From: Campylobacter ornithocola
Lineage (GTDB): Bacteria; Campylobacterota; Campylobacteria; Campylobacterales; Campylobacteraceae
DNA: 64,000 bases
Reading direction: 5' to 3'
Assembly (NCBI RefSeq): GCF_013201605.1
Contig: NZ_CP053848.1
Span: 1,426,001-1,490,000 of the forward strand
The position numbers and the translations under genes were made by a program. The notes beneath the pieces are model-generated. The model was not told where the DNA came from. It saw only the letters and a program-made list of their open reading frames with translations, and did not search any database. This document shows positions 57,113-64,000 of this stretch, piece by piece; position 1 is the stretch's first letter, and every line of letters begins with the position of its first letter.

Positions 57113-57984
57113 AATTTTCCTCTATTTTCTTTTATAAACTCAGCTTTTGTAATTTGTTTGATTTTACCATCTTTAATCATTAAAAACTTAGACACACCGT
57201 TTTTAAACTCTAAAGTATTGTTATTTTCATCATTTAAACTAAAAGCAGCATGACCTGTAGTGATTAACATATCTTTATCCAAAGATAAAACATAATCATT
57301 TTTAATAGTCAAAGAATTTTTTCTAAAAGTTTTTAAATCCACCATACCAAGCCAAAGCTCTGCGCTTGGTTTTATAACACTTTCTTTAAGCAAAACCATA
57401 TTTTCTTCAGGCATATTTAAACTAGTATTATCTTCTAGTGTTTCTTCTATGGTATTATTACTCTCATCTATTGATTCTAAAATAGCACTTGCATTTGTCT
57501 CATTGTTTTCTATAACATCATCAGCAAAAAAGTTAAGAGCTGGAGTTTCATTCTCATCAACTTTTTCTTCTAAAACAATTTGCTCTTGATTTAATACATT
57601 AGTGGTATTTTCATCTAAAGTGGAACTTTGAAAAAATCTTGAAACACCCCAAGCTAAAACTACTATCAAAAGTATCACTACTACAATCACAATATACCAA
57701 ATACTTGAACTTTCTTTAGTGTATGAGTTCATTTTAGGTGAAATATGTATATGGTTTTTTTTCTCAATACCATTTTCCTCTAAATAAACATGATATTCTT
57801 CTAAAAAACTAGAAAAATCAAGCTCGTATTCCCTTTGTAAAATTTTAACAAAACCATTTACATTAAAGCGAGATAAAGACTTAAAGTCTTTTTTGATGAT
57901 ATACTCAAGACAAGCCATTTCTATCTGTGTTCTTTTTTGAACTTCCAATAAATTTAAATCTTCTAATTTTTTCCAACTATCCAT
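57106..57984 (-). CDS. RodZ-like membrane protein with multiple N-glycosylation sequons
   Basis: The 292-residue protein starts with a helix-turn-helix region that resembles the RodZ HTH (residues about 8-66; NLLEVQKRTQIEMACLEYII, then DFKSL...NVNGFVKIL). A single membrane helix follows (about 95-112), then an Asn/Glu/Asp-rich linker and a C-terminal domain (about 205-292; WLGMVDL) like the RodZ periplasmic domain. Seven D/E-x-N-x-S/T sequons lie in the periplasmic part: N126, N145, N161, N164, N176, N186 and N255. RodZ anchors MreB to the membrane. I recall a C. jejuni counterpart (Cj0152c) listed among N-glycoproteins. The RodZ link is inference from pattern. Confidence 0.72.
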   Translation of the reverse strand: MDSWKKLEDLNLLEVQKRTQIEMACLEYIIKKDFKSLSRFNVNGFVKILQREYELDFSSFLEEYHVYLEENGIEKKNHIHISPKMNSYTKESSSIWYIVIVVVILLIVVLAWGVSRFFQSSTLDENTTNVLNQEQIVLEEKVDENETPALNFFADDVIENNETNASAILESIDESNNTIEETLEDNTSLNMPEENMVLLKESVIKPSAELWLGMVDLKTFRKNSLTIKNDYVLSLDKDMLITTGHAAFSLNDENNNTLEFKNGVSKFLMIKDGKIKQITKAEFIKENRGKLW

Positions 57985-58657
57985 TTTTCATCCTATCGCA
58001 AAGTATCGCAAATGCAGCACTAACATTTAAGCTATCAAAATCATTATGCATTTTTATACCTATACACTCATCACATTTTTTAAGCACTTTAGGCGCTATA
58101 CCAAAACCTTCACTTCCCATAATCAAAACTTTTTTCTCTTTGGTTTTTATAGTATGTATATCACTACCTCCGCTCGCACTAGCATAGATATAAAAACCTT
58201 TTTGTTTTAATTCATTTATCATACTCAAAATATCATCATTCAAGACTATTTTCATATCTAAAGCCGCACCACTACTTGCACGGATCACTCCATCCATAGC
58301 TACACTTTTAGCTACCAAAATAACTCCATCAACTCCTAGTGCATAAGCACTACGCATAATAGCACCTATATTTCCAACATCACTAATATTATATAAAATA
58401 ACTACGAAATCTTTTTCTTTTAAACTTTCAAAAGAGCTAAATTCAAACTCAGCAATTTCCATTAAAAAACCTTGATGATTTCCACCCCTTGCTAAACTTT
58501 GTGCAGCTTTAAAATCAAGCTTTTTAATTTTTTTTGATACCTTTGCTATTTTTGAAAAATCAGATTTTTCACACTCTTTTGCTAAATAAATCTCTTTAAT
58601 TTTTTCTTTGTGTTTTTCTAAGATATAAAAAAACACTTGCTTACCATAAACTATCAT
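57977..58657 (-). CDS. TrmH/SpoU family RNA 2'-O-methyltransferase
   Basis: The 226-residue knotted SAM enzyme has an N-terminal substrate-binding part (about 1-65) and the SPOUT core: NISDVGNIGAIMRSAYALG, MGSEGFGIAP and the NDFDSLNVSAAFAILCDR motif 3. RlmB, which modifies 23S rRNA G2251, is the closest common member, but the target cannot be read here. It overlaps the RodZ-like gene by eight bases. Confidence 0.9.
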   Translation of the reverse strand: MIVYGKQVFFYILEKHKEKIKEIYLAKECEKSDFSKIAKVSKKIKKLDFKAAQSLARGGNHQGFLMEIAEFEFSSFESLKEKDFVVILYNISDVGNIGAIMRSAYALGVDGVILVAKSVAMDGVIRASSGAALDMKIVLNDDILSMINELKQKGFYIYASASGGSDIHTIKTKEKKVLIMGSEGFGIAPKVLKKCDECIGIKMHNDFDSLNVSAAFAILCDRMKNG

Positions 58658-58676
58658 TTTTAAATAATAACCAAAT

Positions 58677-59495
58677 TCAACTTAAAAGCAGTTTTTGATA
58701 ATTTTCTTTTGGAGATTTTGCATTGATTTTTGAAAGAAGCTTTGCCTTTGCTTTTAAAGGTAAATCAAGCTCATAAACATCTTGCTCACACAAGGTGTTT
58801 TGGTGAAATTGCTTTTCTTTAGCACTTATCACCACGCACCATTCACCACGCAAATCCATTATTTTTAATTTTTCTAGAATCTCTAAAACATTTGCTCTAA
58901 ATTTGGCTTCAAATTTCTTTGTTGCTTCTTTTATGACAAAAATTTCTCTCAAAGGATCAATTTTACTTATTTCTTCTATTAAATTAAGTATTCTAGTGGG
59001 TGCTTCATAGACTATGCTAGGATAAGGATTAAGCATTAAATTTTCAATATCTTTTTGTCTTTGAGGGTTTTTATTGGCTAAAAATCCCATAAAAATAAAT
59101 TCTTTTTTACAAAATGCACTTGAAACTAATGCAAGCAAAGCAGCATTTGCCCCTGCTAAGACTTCATAATCAATATTATTTTTGGTAGCATATTCGATTA
59201 AAAATTGACCTGGGTCGCTAATGCCTGGCATACCCGCATCACTTAAATACGCAATATCTTGTTCAAAAAAATTCTCATCTATTTTTGCTAAAAAATCTTT
59301 TTCATTATGAGTATGTAAGGCTAGATATTTATCAGGTTTTATTTTTAGATTAAATTTTTCATTAAGAAGATGGACCAAAGACTTGCAAACTCTTGTATCT
59401 TCACATAAAAAGAGTTTGCATTTTTGCAAAATTTCTAAAGAATGAAAAGAAATATCGTTTAAATTTCCTATGGGTGTAGGAATAAAATATAACAT
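58677..59495 (-). CDS. rsmI: 16S rRNA 2'-O-ribose C1402 methyltransferase RsmI
   Basis: The 272-residue tetrapyrrole-methylase-fold enzyme has PTPIGNLNDIS at the start, LCEDTRVCKSLV, YLSDAGMPGISDPG and the YEAPTRI motif. It modifies 16S rRNA C1402. Its start shares the base of the rpmE stop, so the genes are coupled. Confidence 0.95.
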   Translation of the reverse strand: MLYFIPTPIGNLNDISFHSLEILQKCKLFLCEDTRVCKSLVHLLNEKFNLKIKPDKYLALHTHNEKDFLAKIDENFFEQDIAYLSDAGMPGISDPGQFLIEYATKNNIDYEVLAGANAALLALVSSAFCKKEFIFMGFLANKNPQRQKDIENLMLNPYPSIVYEAPTRILNLIEEISKIDPLREIFVIKEATKKFEAKFRANVLEILEKLKIMDLRGEWCVVISAKEKQFHQNTLCEQDVYELDLPLKAKAKLLSKINAKSPKENYQKLLLS

Positions 59496-59695
59496 TATTG
59501 CATTGCGTATTTTTTCTTAAATTTCTCTACACGACCTGCAGCATCTACGATTTTTTCACTACCTGTAAAGAATGGATGGCAATTTGAACAAATATCAACT
59601 TTAATTTCTGGTTTATTTGACTTAGTAGTAAAAGAATTTCCACAAGCACAACTAACTTTGCATTCTACATATTCTGGGTGAATTTCTTTTTTCAT
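59495..59695 (-). CDS. rpmE: 50S ribosomal protein L31
   Basis: The 66-residue protein is the zinc-binding (C+) type, with CKVSCACGN and [10 protein letters not shown] cysteines. This type is normally kept when zinc is plentiful and can be swapped for a zinc-free paralogue elsewhere in a genome. A 77-base gap separates it from rsmE. Confidence 0.96.
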   Translation of the reverse strand: MKKEIHPEYVECKVSCACGNSFTTKSNKPEIKVDICSNCHPFFTGSEKIVDAAGRVEKFKKKYAMQ

Positions 59696-59772
59696 TGTTT
59701 ATCCTTTTTCAAAACATTAAGGCGTAATTATATAGATTTTTATATAAAAAATAGCTAAATTTAAGCATGTTT

Positions 59773-60435
59773 TTAAATTATGATTTTTGAAGCAACCCCT
59801 ACTAAAGCCGTTTGAGCTTTCAGTATAAAATCAGCTTGCAATTTTGCTTTTTTTACATTCGCTTCTCTTTCTTTTTGAGAAAATCCACCTTCAGCACCTA
59901 TTAAAAATACATGTTTGTTAGATTCAAAACTCATTAAATCTTCACCTTCAAAGTCTATTAAAACAATATTTTCATAATTTTGCTGAAATTTTTTAAAATT
60001 ATCAAAGATTTCAAGCTCCATTAAAGAGGCACGACCACATTGTTGAGATGATTCTATAAGAATTTTTTCCATTCTTTTAAAGTCTAACTTAAAATTTTTT
60101 TGTGAATAATCCATATACACAAAAGAAAGTTTTGCAACCCCAAGCTCATTTAAAAAAGGTAAAGTTTTTTCTATGATCTTTGGATCAATCACTGCTAAAG
60201 CTATGTGCAAATATGTTTTTAATTCTTGTTTTTCTTCTTTTTTATTCTGCAAACTTAATACACAAGAATGTCTAGAAAGTCCGATGCATTCGTAAGTATA
60301 AGCAAAAAAATCTTTTAAATTTTTTAATATGATTTTATCACCTATTTTAATTCTTCTAGCCTTCAAATGTAAAAAAGCTTCATTTTTCAACTCCAAATTT
60401 AAAGCACCGCTTTGTGGATGATACAAAAATCGCAT
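59773..60435 (-). CDS. rsmE: 16S rRNA U1498 m3-methyltransferase RsmE
   Basis: The 220-residue SPOUT-class enzyme methylates U1498. Visible motifs are the N-terminal RFLYHPQSG, ESSQQCGRASLMELEIF and FLIGAEGGFSQKE. The frame is open upstream to 60492, but the ATG at 60435 overlaps the stop of the membrane-protein gene as TAATG and matches family N-termini. AAAGG lies upstream. Confidence 0.93.
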   Translation of the reverse strand: MRFLYHPQSGALNLELKNEAFLHLKARRIKIGDKIILKNLKDFFAYTYECIGLSRHSCVLSLQNKKEEKQELKTYLHIALAVIDPKIIEKTLPFLNELGVAKLSFVYMDYSQKNFKLDFKRMEKILIESSQQCGRASLMELEIFDNFKKFQQNYENIVLIDFEGEDLMSFESNKHVFLIGAEGGFSQKEREANVKKAKLQADFILKAQTALVGVASKIII

Positions 60436-60845
60436 TAAAAATAAAACCTTTGAAGCAAATAAGGTACAAAAAGCAAAGATATACCCAAACACAAAATAAA
60501 AAAGCTTAAAAATCTAAATCTCGCATAACGTTTAAATAATCTTGCTTTTTTAAATAATATAAATTGATAAATAGCTAAAGCAAAAATAAAAATCCAACAA
60601 ATCCACATAGAAAGCATATATAGATTAAACTCAAAATGTTTTAAAGCCCAAAGTAAACTTCCGGTAAAAAGCGTAATTGCCAAAAATAAATAATAAATTG
60701 GTAAAAACAAACGAATTCTTTTTATAAAAATAAACTCTTGCGAAAAACTACTTTGAGTTAGATATAAATAAAACAACATTAAAAAACCATTTGCATATAA
60801 ACTGTATACGTGTAATGCCAAAAAAAACTCATAACTTTGATCCAT
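60435..60845 (-). CDS. Small integral membrane protein of unknown function
   Basis: The 136-residue protein has four predicted membrane helices and a histidine near the N-terminus (FFLALHVYSLYANG). I start it at the ATG at 60845, with AAGGA six bases upstream; a GTG one codon earlier is possible. It lies between a lipoprotein gene and rsmE with overlapping junctions. No family assigned. Confidence 0.75.
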   Translation of the reverse strand: MDQSYEFFLALHVYSLYANGFLMLFYLYLTQSSFSQEFIFIKRIRLFLPIYYLFLAITLFTGSLLWALKHFEFNLYMLSMWICWIFIFALAIYQFILFKKARLFKRYARFRFLSFFILCLGISLLFVPYLLQRFYF

Positions 60846-60847
60846 CA

Positions 60848-61045
60848 CTATCCTTGCGTATTATTTTCATCTTTGATATCATCATCTACGGGTATAGGAA
60901 GTGTTTCATCATTTATAACAACACCAGAATCACTTTGTTCAATCTGAACTTGCTCAGTTTGTACTTCTTTTTTTGTATTATTATTTTCTTGATTAGAGCA
61001 AGCTATAAAAAGCAATAATGGCACAATCAGCAAAACCTTTTTCAT
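60848..61045 (-). CDS. Small lipoprotein with N-glycosylation sequons
   Basis: The 65-residue protein has a lipoprotein signal with lipobox LFIAC (Cys16), followed by a short acidic mature part. Two D/E-x-N-x-S/T sequons lie at N22 (ENNNT) and N61 (DENNT). The ATG at 61045 has better spacing from AGGAGG than the ATG one codon upstream, and it overlaps the queD stop. Function unknown. Confidence 0.75.
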   Translation of the reverse strand: MKKVLLIVPLLLFIACSNQENNNTKKEVQTEQVQIEQSDSGVVINDETLPIPVDDDIKDENNTQG

Positions 61046-61629
61046 CATACCTCCTTTTGATTGACAAAAATAAAATTCGAATTTTGAAGTTTTTTAAAAA
61101 AATCCTTATCTTTCCACTCATCACATATAGCTTTTGAAAATTCAATATCTGCTAAAGTGATTTTTGGCAAAAATTCACTATAAGCATCTTCTTTAAAACC
61201 TTGCGCATAACCCGTTCTTGTTTCATGCACAATAATACTTTTTAAATTTACACCTTGCTCACCATTAATCATTTTGGTCTTTGAGAGTAAAGTATCAATC
61301 AATATAAAAAATACGCGTACAAAATTTTCTGCACTTACATTCACAGGCAAGCTAACCCATCTTTGCGAATGCTTTTTTATATCTTCCAAATAAGCTTTAT
61401 CATCATCTTTAAAAAGTGTAATAGCGTGATCAAAACTATCAATAATTTGTTTTATTTCATCTTTTAACAAACCAAAATCATATACCATTCCAGCATTATC
61501 AAGGTATTTACTCTCAAGTAAAATTTCTACCTTATAAGAATGTCCGTGTATACTTGTTTTACATCGTTTGGAGCTACAAAATCTAACAATATGAGCATTT
61601 TCAAATTCAAACATTTTTCTAATAATCAT
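61045..61629 (-). CDS. queD: 6-carboxy-5,6,7,8-tetrahydropterin synthase QueD
   Basis: The 194-residue enzyme of queuosine synthesis has the zinc-binding histidines in [10 protein letters not shown] and [11 protein letters not shown], and a Cys in [13 protein letters not shown]. It is longer than usual (about 120-140), with an extra C-terminal part, as I recall in Campylobacter. It overlaps queE by four bases. Confidence 0.92.
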   Translation of the reverse strand: MIIRKMFEFENAHIVRFCSSKRCKTSIHGHSYKVEILLESKYLDNAGMVYDFGLLKDEIKQIIDSFDHAITLFKDDDKAYLEDIKKHSQRWVSLPVNVSAENFVRVFFILIDTLLSKTKMINGEQGVNLKSIIVHETRTGYAQGFKEDAYSEFLPKITLADIEFSKAICDEWKDKDFFKKLQNSNFIFVNQKEV

Positions 61630-62375
61630 ATACCCTCTTTATCTCCCCAAATTCTAATATGTAATCTATCGGAGTAATTATATCCATTTTTTATACAAAA
61701 TTCAGCAACACTTAAGGCATTTTTAGAAACTTCTAGCTCATTTACTCCCATAGGCATACAAAAAACTTCATTTTCACAAATTTGTAAAATTTCATTAATT
61801 TCTTTTAAAGCTTTATTTTCTTCTAAAAAATCCCTATCTAAAACAAATTTATAAAAACTACCCTTAGCATGATTTTTAAAAGCTTCTAAGGCTTTTTCAT
61901 TGATCCTTTTTTCTTTTTTTACTCCACTATTACTAAGCTTCACCCCTAAGGCAAAATAGCACTTTTTATATAGTGGATATTTCTCAAAATCAATTTCAAT
62001 ACTTGCGTTGGTTTCAAAATGCACTTTAAAATTATGTTCTAGAAGTAAACTAATAAAACACAAAAATTCTTTATTTTGATAATTTAACAAAGGTTCCCCG
62101 CCAGTAATTACAACTATAGGCTTACACAAATTTACTAGCTTTAAAACCTCATCAAAAAGCTCTTTTGCATTATATGTTTTATAACAAGCTTTAAATTCTT
62201 TAGTAAGAACAGCTCTAATAGTATCACAACCCAAAAGTATTTTAGAATCTTTTTCTTTTTTTACTCCAAAACCTATACAATTAAAATTACACCCAGCAAA
62301 TCTGACAAATATAGCCAAATTTCCACTATATTTCCCCTCGCCTTGTAAGCTTAAAAAAGTTTCAACAATTTCCAT
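61626..62375 (-). CDS. queE: 7-carboxy-7-deazaguanine synthase QueE
   Basis: The 249-residue radical SAM enzyme has [12 protein letters not shown] at the start, an iron-sulfur cysteine set at C29, C33 and C50, and the [11 protein letters not shown] motif. The cysteine spacing is C-x3-C-x16-C instead of the common C-x3-C-x2-C, because of an insertion (residues about 36-49, [13 protein letters not shown]) between the second and third cysteines. It adjoins moaA and queD. Confidence 0.93.
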   Translation of the reverse strand: MEIVETFLSLQGEGKYSGNLAIFVRFAGCNFNCIGFGVKKEKDSKILLGCDTIRAVLTKEFKACYKTYNAKELFDEVLKLVNLCKPIVVITGGEPLLNYQNKEFLCFISLLLEHNFKVHFETNASIEIDFEKYPLYKKCYFALGVKLSNSGVKKEKRINEKALEAFKNHAKGSFYKFVLDRDFLEENKALKEINEILQICENEVFCMPMGVNELEVSKNALSVAEFCIKNGYNYSDRLHIRIWGDKEGI

Positions 62376-63343
62376 TATCCACCTGTTTGATAAAAGGCTC
62401 TTGTTGAACTTTGATTAGCTTCATTTTCAGTCCATCTGTTTTTTTCTGATTTATTTTTAATCACAGTTTTTAAAACCTCACAAGCACCTATTATGTCTTT
62501 ATTGCGTATAGCTTTTTTAATACTTAAAGCCTCATCATAATATAAGCAAGGTATTAAAAGACCTTCTGCTGAGAGTCTTATACGATTACAACTATCACAA
62601 AAATCATGACTATGCGGATCAATAATACCAAACTTATATCCATCTTCAAGTTCATAAATGGTCGCGGGTGCATTTGGTGTTTTTTGTCCTTGTCTAAAAG
62701 AATATTTTTGAGCAATAATATTTAAAATATCTGCTGATTTTAAACCTTTTAAGTCCCCATAAGCATGATAATTTTCCATAAATTCTATAAAACGAATTTG
62801 GCTTTTACGCTCTTTGGCAAATTCCAAAAGATTGATAAATTCATTATCATTAATCCCTTTAAGTGCTACGGTATTGAATTTGATATTAAAACCCAATTCT
62901 AAAGCCTCATTAATACCATTTAACACATCTTTAAGTATATTTTTTTGAGCTAACTTAAAAGCAACTTCTTCTTTTAGTGTATCTAACGAAATATTAATTC
63001 TTTTTAAGCCAGCTTGCCTTAAATCCTTTGCTTGTTGTTTTAATAAAGAAGCATTTGTGGTAAGTGCTAAATCCAGATCTTGCTTATACTCACTAATCAT
63101 AGCAATAAATTTATGCAAATCTTTTCTTACTAAAGGCTCACCGCCTGTAATACGAATTTTTTTAACCCCTTCATCAATGCAAACTTTAACAAACATAAAA
63201 AGCTCTTCAAATGATAAAAGATTTTCCTTAGCACTCCATTCAAATGGAGTTTTTGGCATACAATAAAGGCAACGAAAATTACATCTTTGTGTTACTGAAA
63301 TTCTTAAATAATCAATCACTCTTCCATAACTATCCACCAACAT
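62375..63343 (-). CDS. moaA: GTP 3',8-cyclase MoaA
   Basis: The 322-residue radical SAM enzyme starts molybdopterin synthesis. The N-terminal cluster is C21-x3-C25-x2-C28 ([11 protein letters not shown]), and the C-terminal cluster cysteines are in [19 protein letters not shown]. The protein ends in GG, the usual MoaA tail needed for activity. [12 protein letters not shown] is the SAM-site GGE motif. Its stop shares one base with the queE start. Confidence 0.96.
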   Translation of the reverse strand: MLVDSYGRVIDYLRISVTQRCNFRCLYCMPKTPFEWSAKENLLSFEELFMFVKVCIDEGVKKIRITGGEPLVRKDLHKFIAMISEYKQDLDLALTTNASLLKQQAKDLRQAGLKRINISLDTLKEEVAFKLAQKNILKDVLNGINEALELGFNIKFNTVALKGINDNEFINLLEFAKERKSQIRFIEFMENYHAYGDLKGLKSADILNIIAQKYSFRQGQKTPNAPATIYELEDGYKFGIIDPHSHDFCDSCNRIRLSAEGLLIPCLYYDEALSIKKAIRNKDIIGACEVLKTVIKNKSEKNRWTENEANQSSTRAFYQTGG

Positions 63344-63352
63344 AAAGGGCCT

Positions 63353-63874
63353 TTATAATAATTTATTGAATTTCAAAATAAGCTCAACCCTACCCATACC
63401 TATACGCAAATCTTTAGCAATTTGCTCTATAGATTTTTTCTGATTAAAAAGCTCTATAACTTTTTGCTCTTCATTATCATAGCTTGGGCTTAGCTTTGTA
63501 ATACTTTGAGTTTTTTGCTCTAAATTTAACAAACGATTTTTTTGCTCACTTTGAAACTCTTCAATCACCTCTTCTACTTCTTTTAAAGCACTTAAAACAG
63601 GAATGATATTTTGATTGATTTTTTGTTCTAATATTTGCAAAAGCTCTTCTTTTAATTCTTCTTTTATAACTTCAATATCCATTTCTTCTTTTTCTTGCTC
63701 TTGTTCATCTAGACTTTCTTTCTTTAAATAATGATATTGCTTGTTTAAATCTTCAATCATCTTGCCAAGTTCATTAATCTTAGCAATACTTTCTTTTTCT
63801 TTAATCATCATATAAGCAAACATAGCAAAAATTAATAAAGCCACCACAAGCCACAATAATAAATCACTACCCAT
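63353..63874 (-). CDS. Membrane-anchored coiled-coil protein of unknown function
   Basis: The 173-residue protein has one N-terminal membrane helix (about 4-23) and then a long coiled coil rich in Glu/Lys/Gln (about 25-130). The C-terminus (about 140-173; NQKKSIEQIAKDLRIGMGRVELIL) looks like a helix-turn-helix of the DUF2802/DUF6115 type. A strong AAGGAG precedes the ATG. It is nine bases upstream of moaA. Confidence 0.72.
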   Translation of the reverse strand: MGSDLLLWLVVALLIFAMFAYMMIKEKESIAKINELGKMIEDLNKQYHYLKKESLDEQEQEKEEMDIEVIKEELKEELLQILEQKINQNIIPVLSALKEVEEVIEEFQSEQKNRLLNLEQKTQSITKLSPSYDNEEQKVIELFNQKKSIEQIAKDLRIGMGRVELILKFNKLL

Positions 63875-64000
63875 TCTCTTGCTCCTTTAAAATCTTAATC
63901 ATTGCTCTTTGCATATTTGCTACAAAATTATCATAAACAAGCTCATCTTCAGCTTTTATCTGCATAATTTTTGCCTCATTTTCGCTTAAAGCTTTAAAAA
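63867..64000 (-). CDS. Conserved hypothetical protein, C-terminal fragment
   Basis: An open frame enters from the right edge and ends with TAG at 63869-63867, eight bases inside the next gene. The last 43 residues are a charged helix (LSENEAKIMQIKAEDELVY, ending KEQENG). No family is assigned from this fragment. It probably leads the operon into the coiled-coil gene. Confidence 0.65.
   Translation of the reverse strand, partial: FKALSENEAKIMQIKAEDELVYDNFVANMQRAMIKILKEQENG

Noticed and set aside
1..64000. CRISPR arrays, insertion sequences, prophage, tRNA or rRNA genes
   Set aside because: Reading the intergenic gaps I found no direct-repeat arrays, transposase genes, tRNA cloverleafs or rRNA. 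A tRNAscan and Infernal run would be needed to exclude small RNAs.

Overview
The window is AT-rich, densely coded and almost entirely made of genes whose families and local order match thermotolerant Campylobacter (Campylobacterota). Signs of this include a CheA with a fused receiver domain next to CheW and CheV, PEB3, the cdtABC toxin genes, a chromosomal OXA-type beta-lactamase, a bioC-bioG-bioF-bioA-bioD cluster and a paired SMR exporter. Several blocks have the gene order I remember from C. jejuni (hisC-pheA-lysA-pth-rplY; tal-serB-cheW-cheA-cheV-greA-lpxB-peb3; fabZ-lpxA-clpX-mreB-mreC-carB), but rearranged and with different accessory genes. This points to a non-jejuni species, perhaps of the C. 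lari group. The species call is inference; no rRNA is present to check it.

Layout. 1-9105 is one long minus-strand block: rplY, pth, an LptF/G-type permease, lysA, a HAD hydrolase, pheA, hisC, fliF, fliG and the start of fliH. 9172-9998 is a small divergent accessory pair: an XRE regulator and a GRDP-like protein, with a perfect 8-1-8 inverted repeat between them. 10025-17731 is the minus-strand tal, serB, cheW, cheA, cheV, LpxH-like, greA, lpxB block. 17732-21824 is a virulence-type segment: a secreted C3/VIP2-like ADP-ribosyltransferase behind a Fur-box-like site, the adhesin/antigen gene peb3, and cdtA-cdtB-cdtC. 21988-25248 holds pepT, a DcuC-type carrier and peptidase E. 25365-27981 is a tightly overlapping plus-strand run: surE, a ThiF/TcdA-like gene, a GNAT gene and a class D beta-lactamase. 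27955-33622 holds biotin synthesis genes, a Sel1-repeat protein and two SMR subunits. 33687-36900 holds a chemoreceptor and a periplasmic isoaspartyl peptidase/asparaginase. 36901-46693 is a minus-strand core block for pyrimidine/arginine precursor, cell shape, lipid A, fatty acid, queuosine and peroxide functions. 46793-49881 (plus) holds ilvE, an SPFH membrane protein and two small DUF2393-like proteins. 49885-64000 (minus) holds purF, dapB, trxB, trxA, a YraN protein, hom, an aminotransferase, a RodZ-like membrane protein, RNA methyltransferases, rpmE, queD-queE, moaA and two conserved Campylobacter genes of unknown role.

The most notable item is the apparent ADP-ribosyltransferase exotoxin at 17965-18750 (R119, STT 167-169, QxE 207-209, signal peptide). 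It has a Fur-type operator at its promoter and lies immediately next to peb3 and cdtABC. Second is the RodZ-like protein at 57106-57984, whose periplasmic part carries seven bacterial N-glycosylation sequons. I see no tRNA, rRNA, insertion sequence, prophage, CRISPR array or long G/C homopolymer tract. No intergenic gap exceeds about 235 bases; the largest are 17732-17964, 35682-35865 and 21825-21987.
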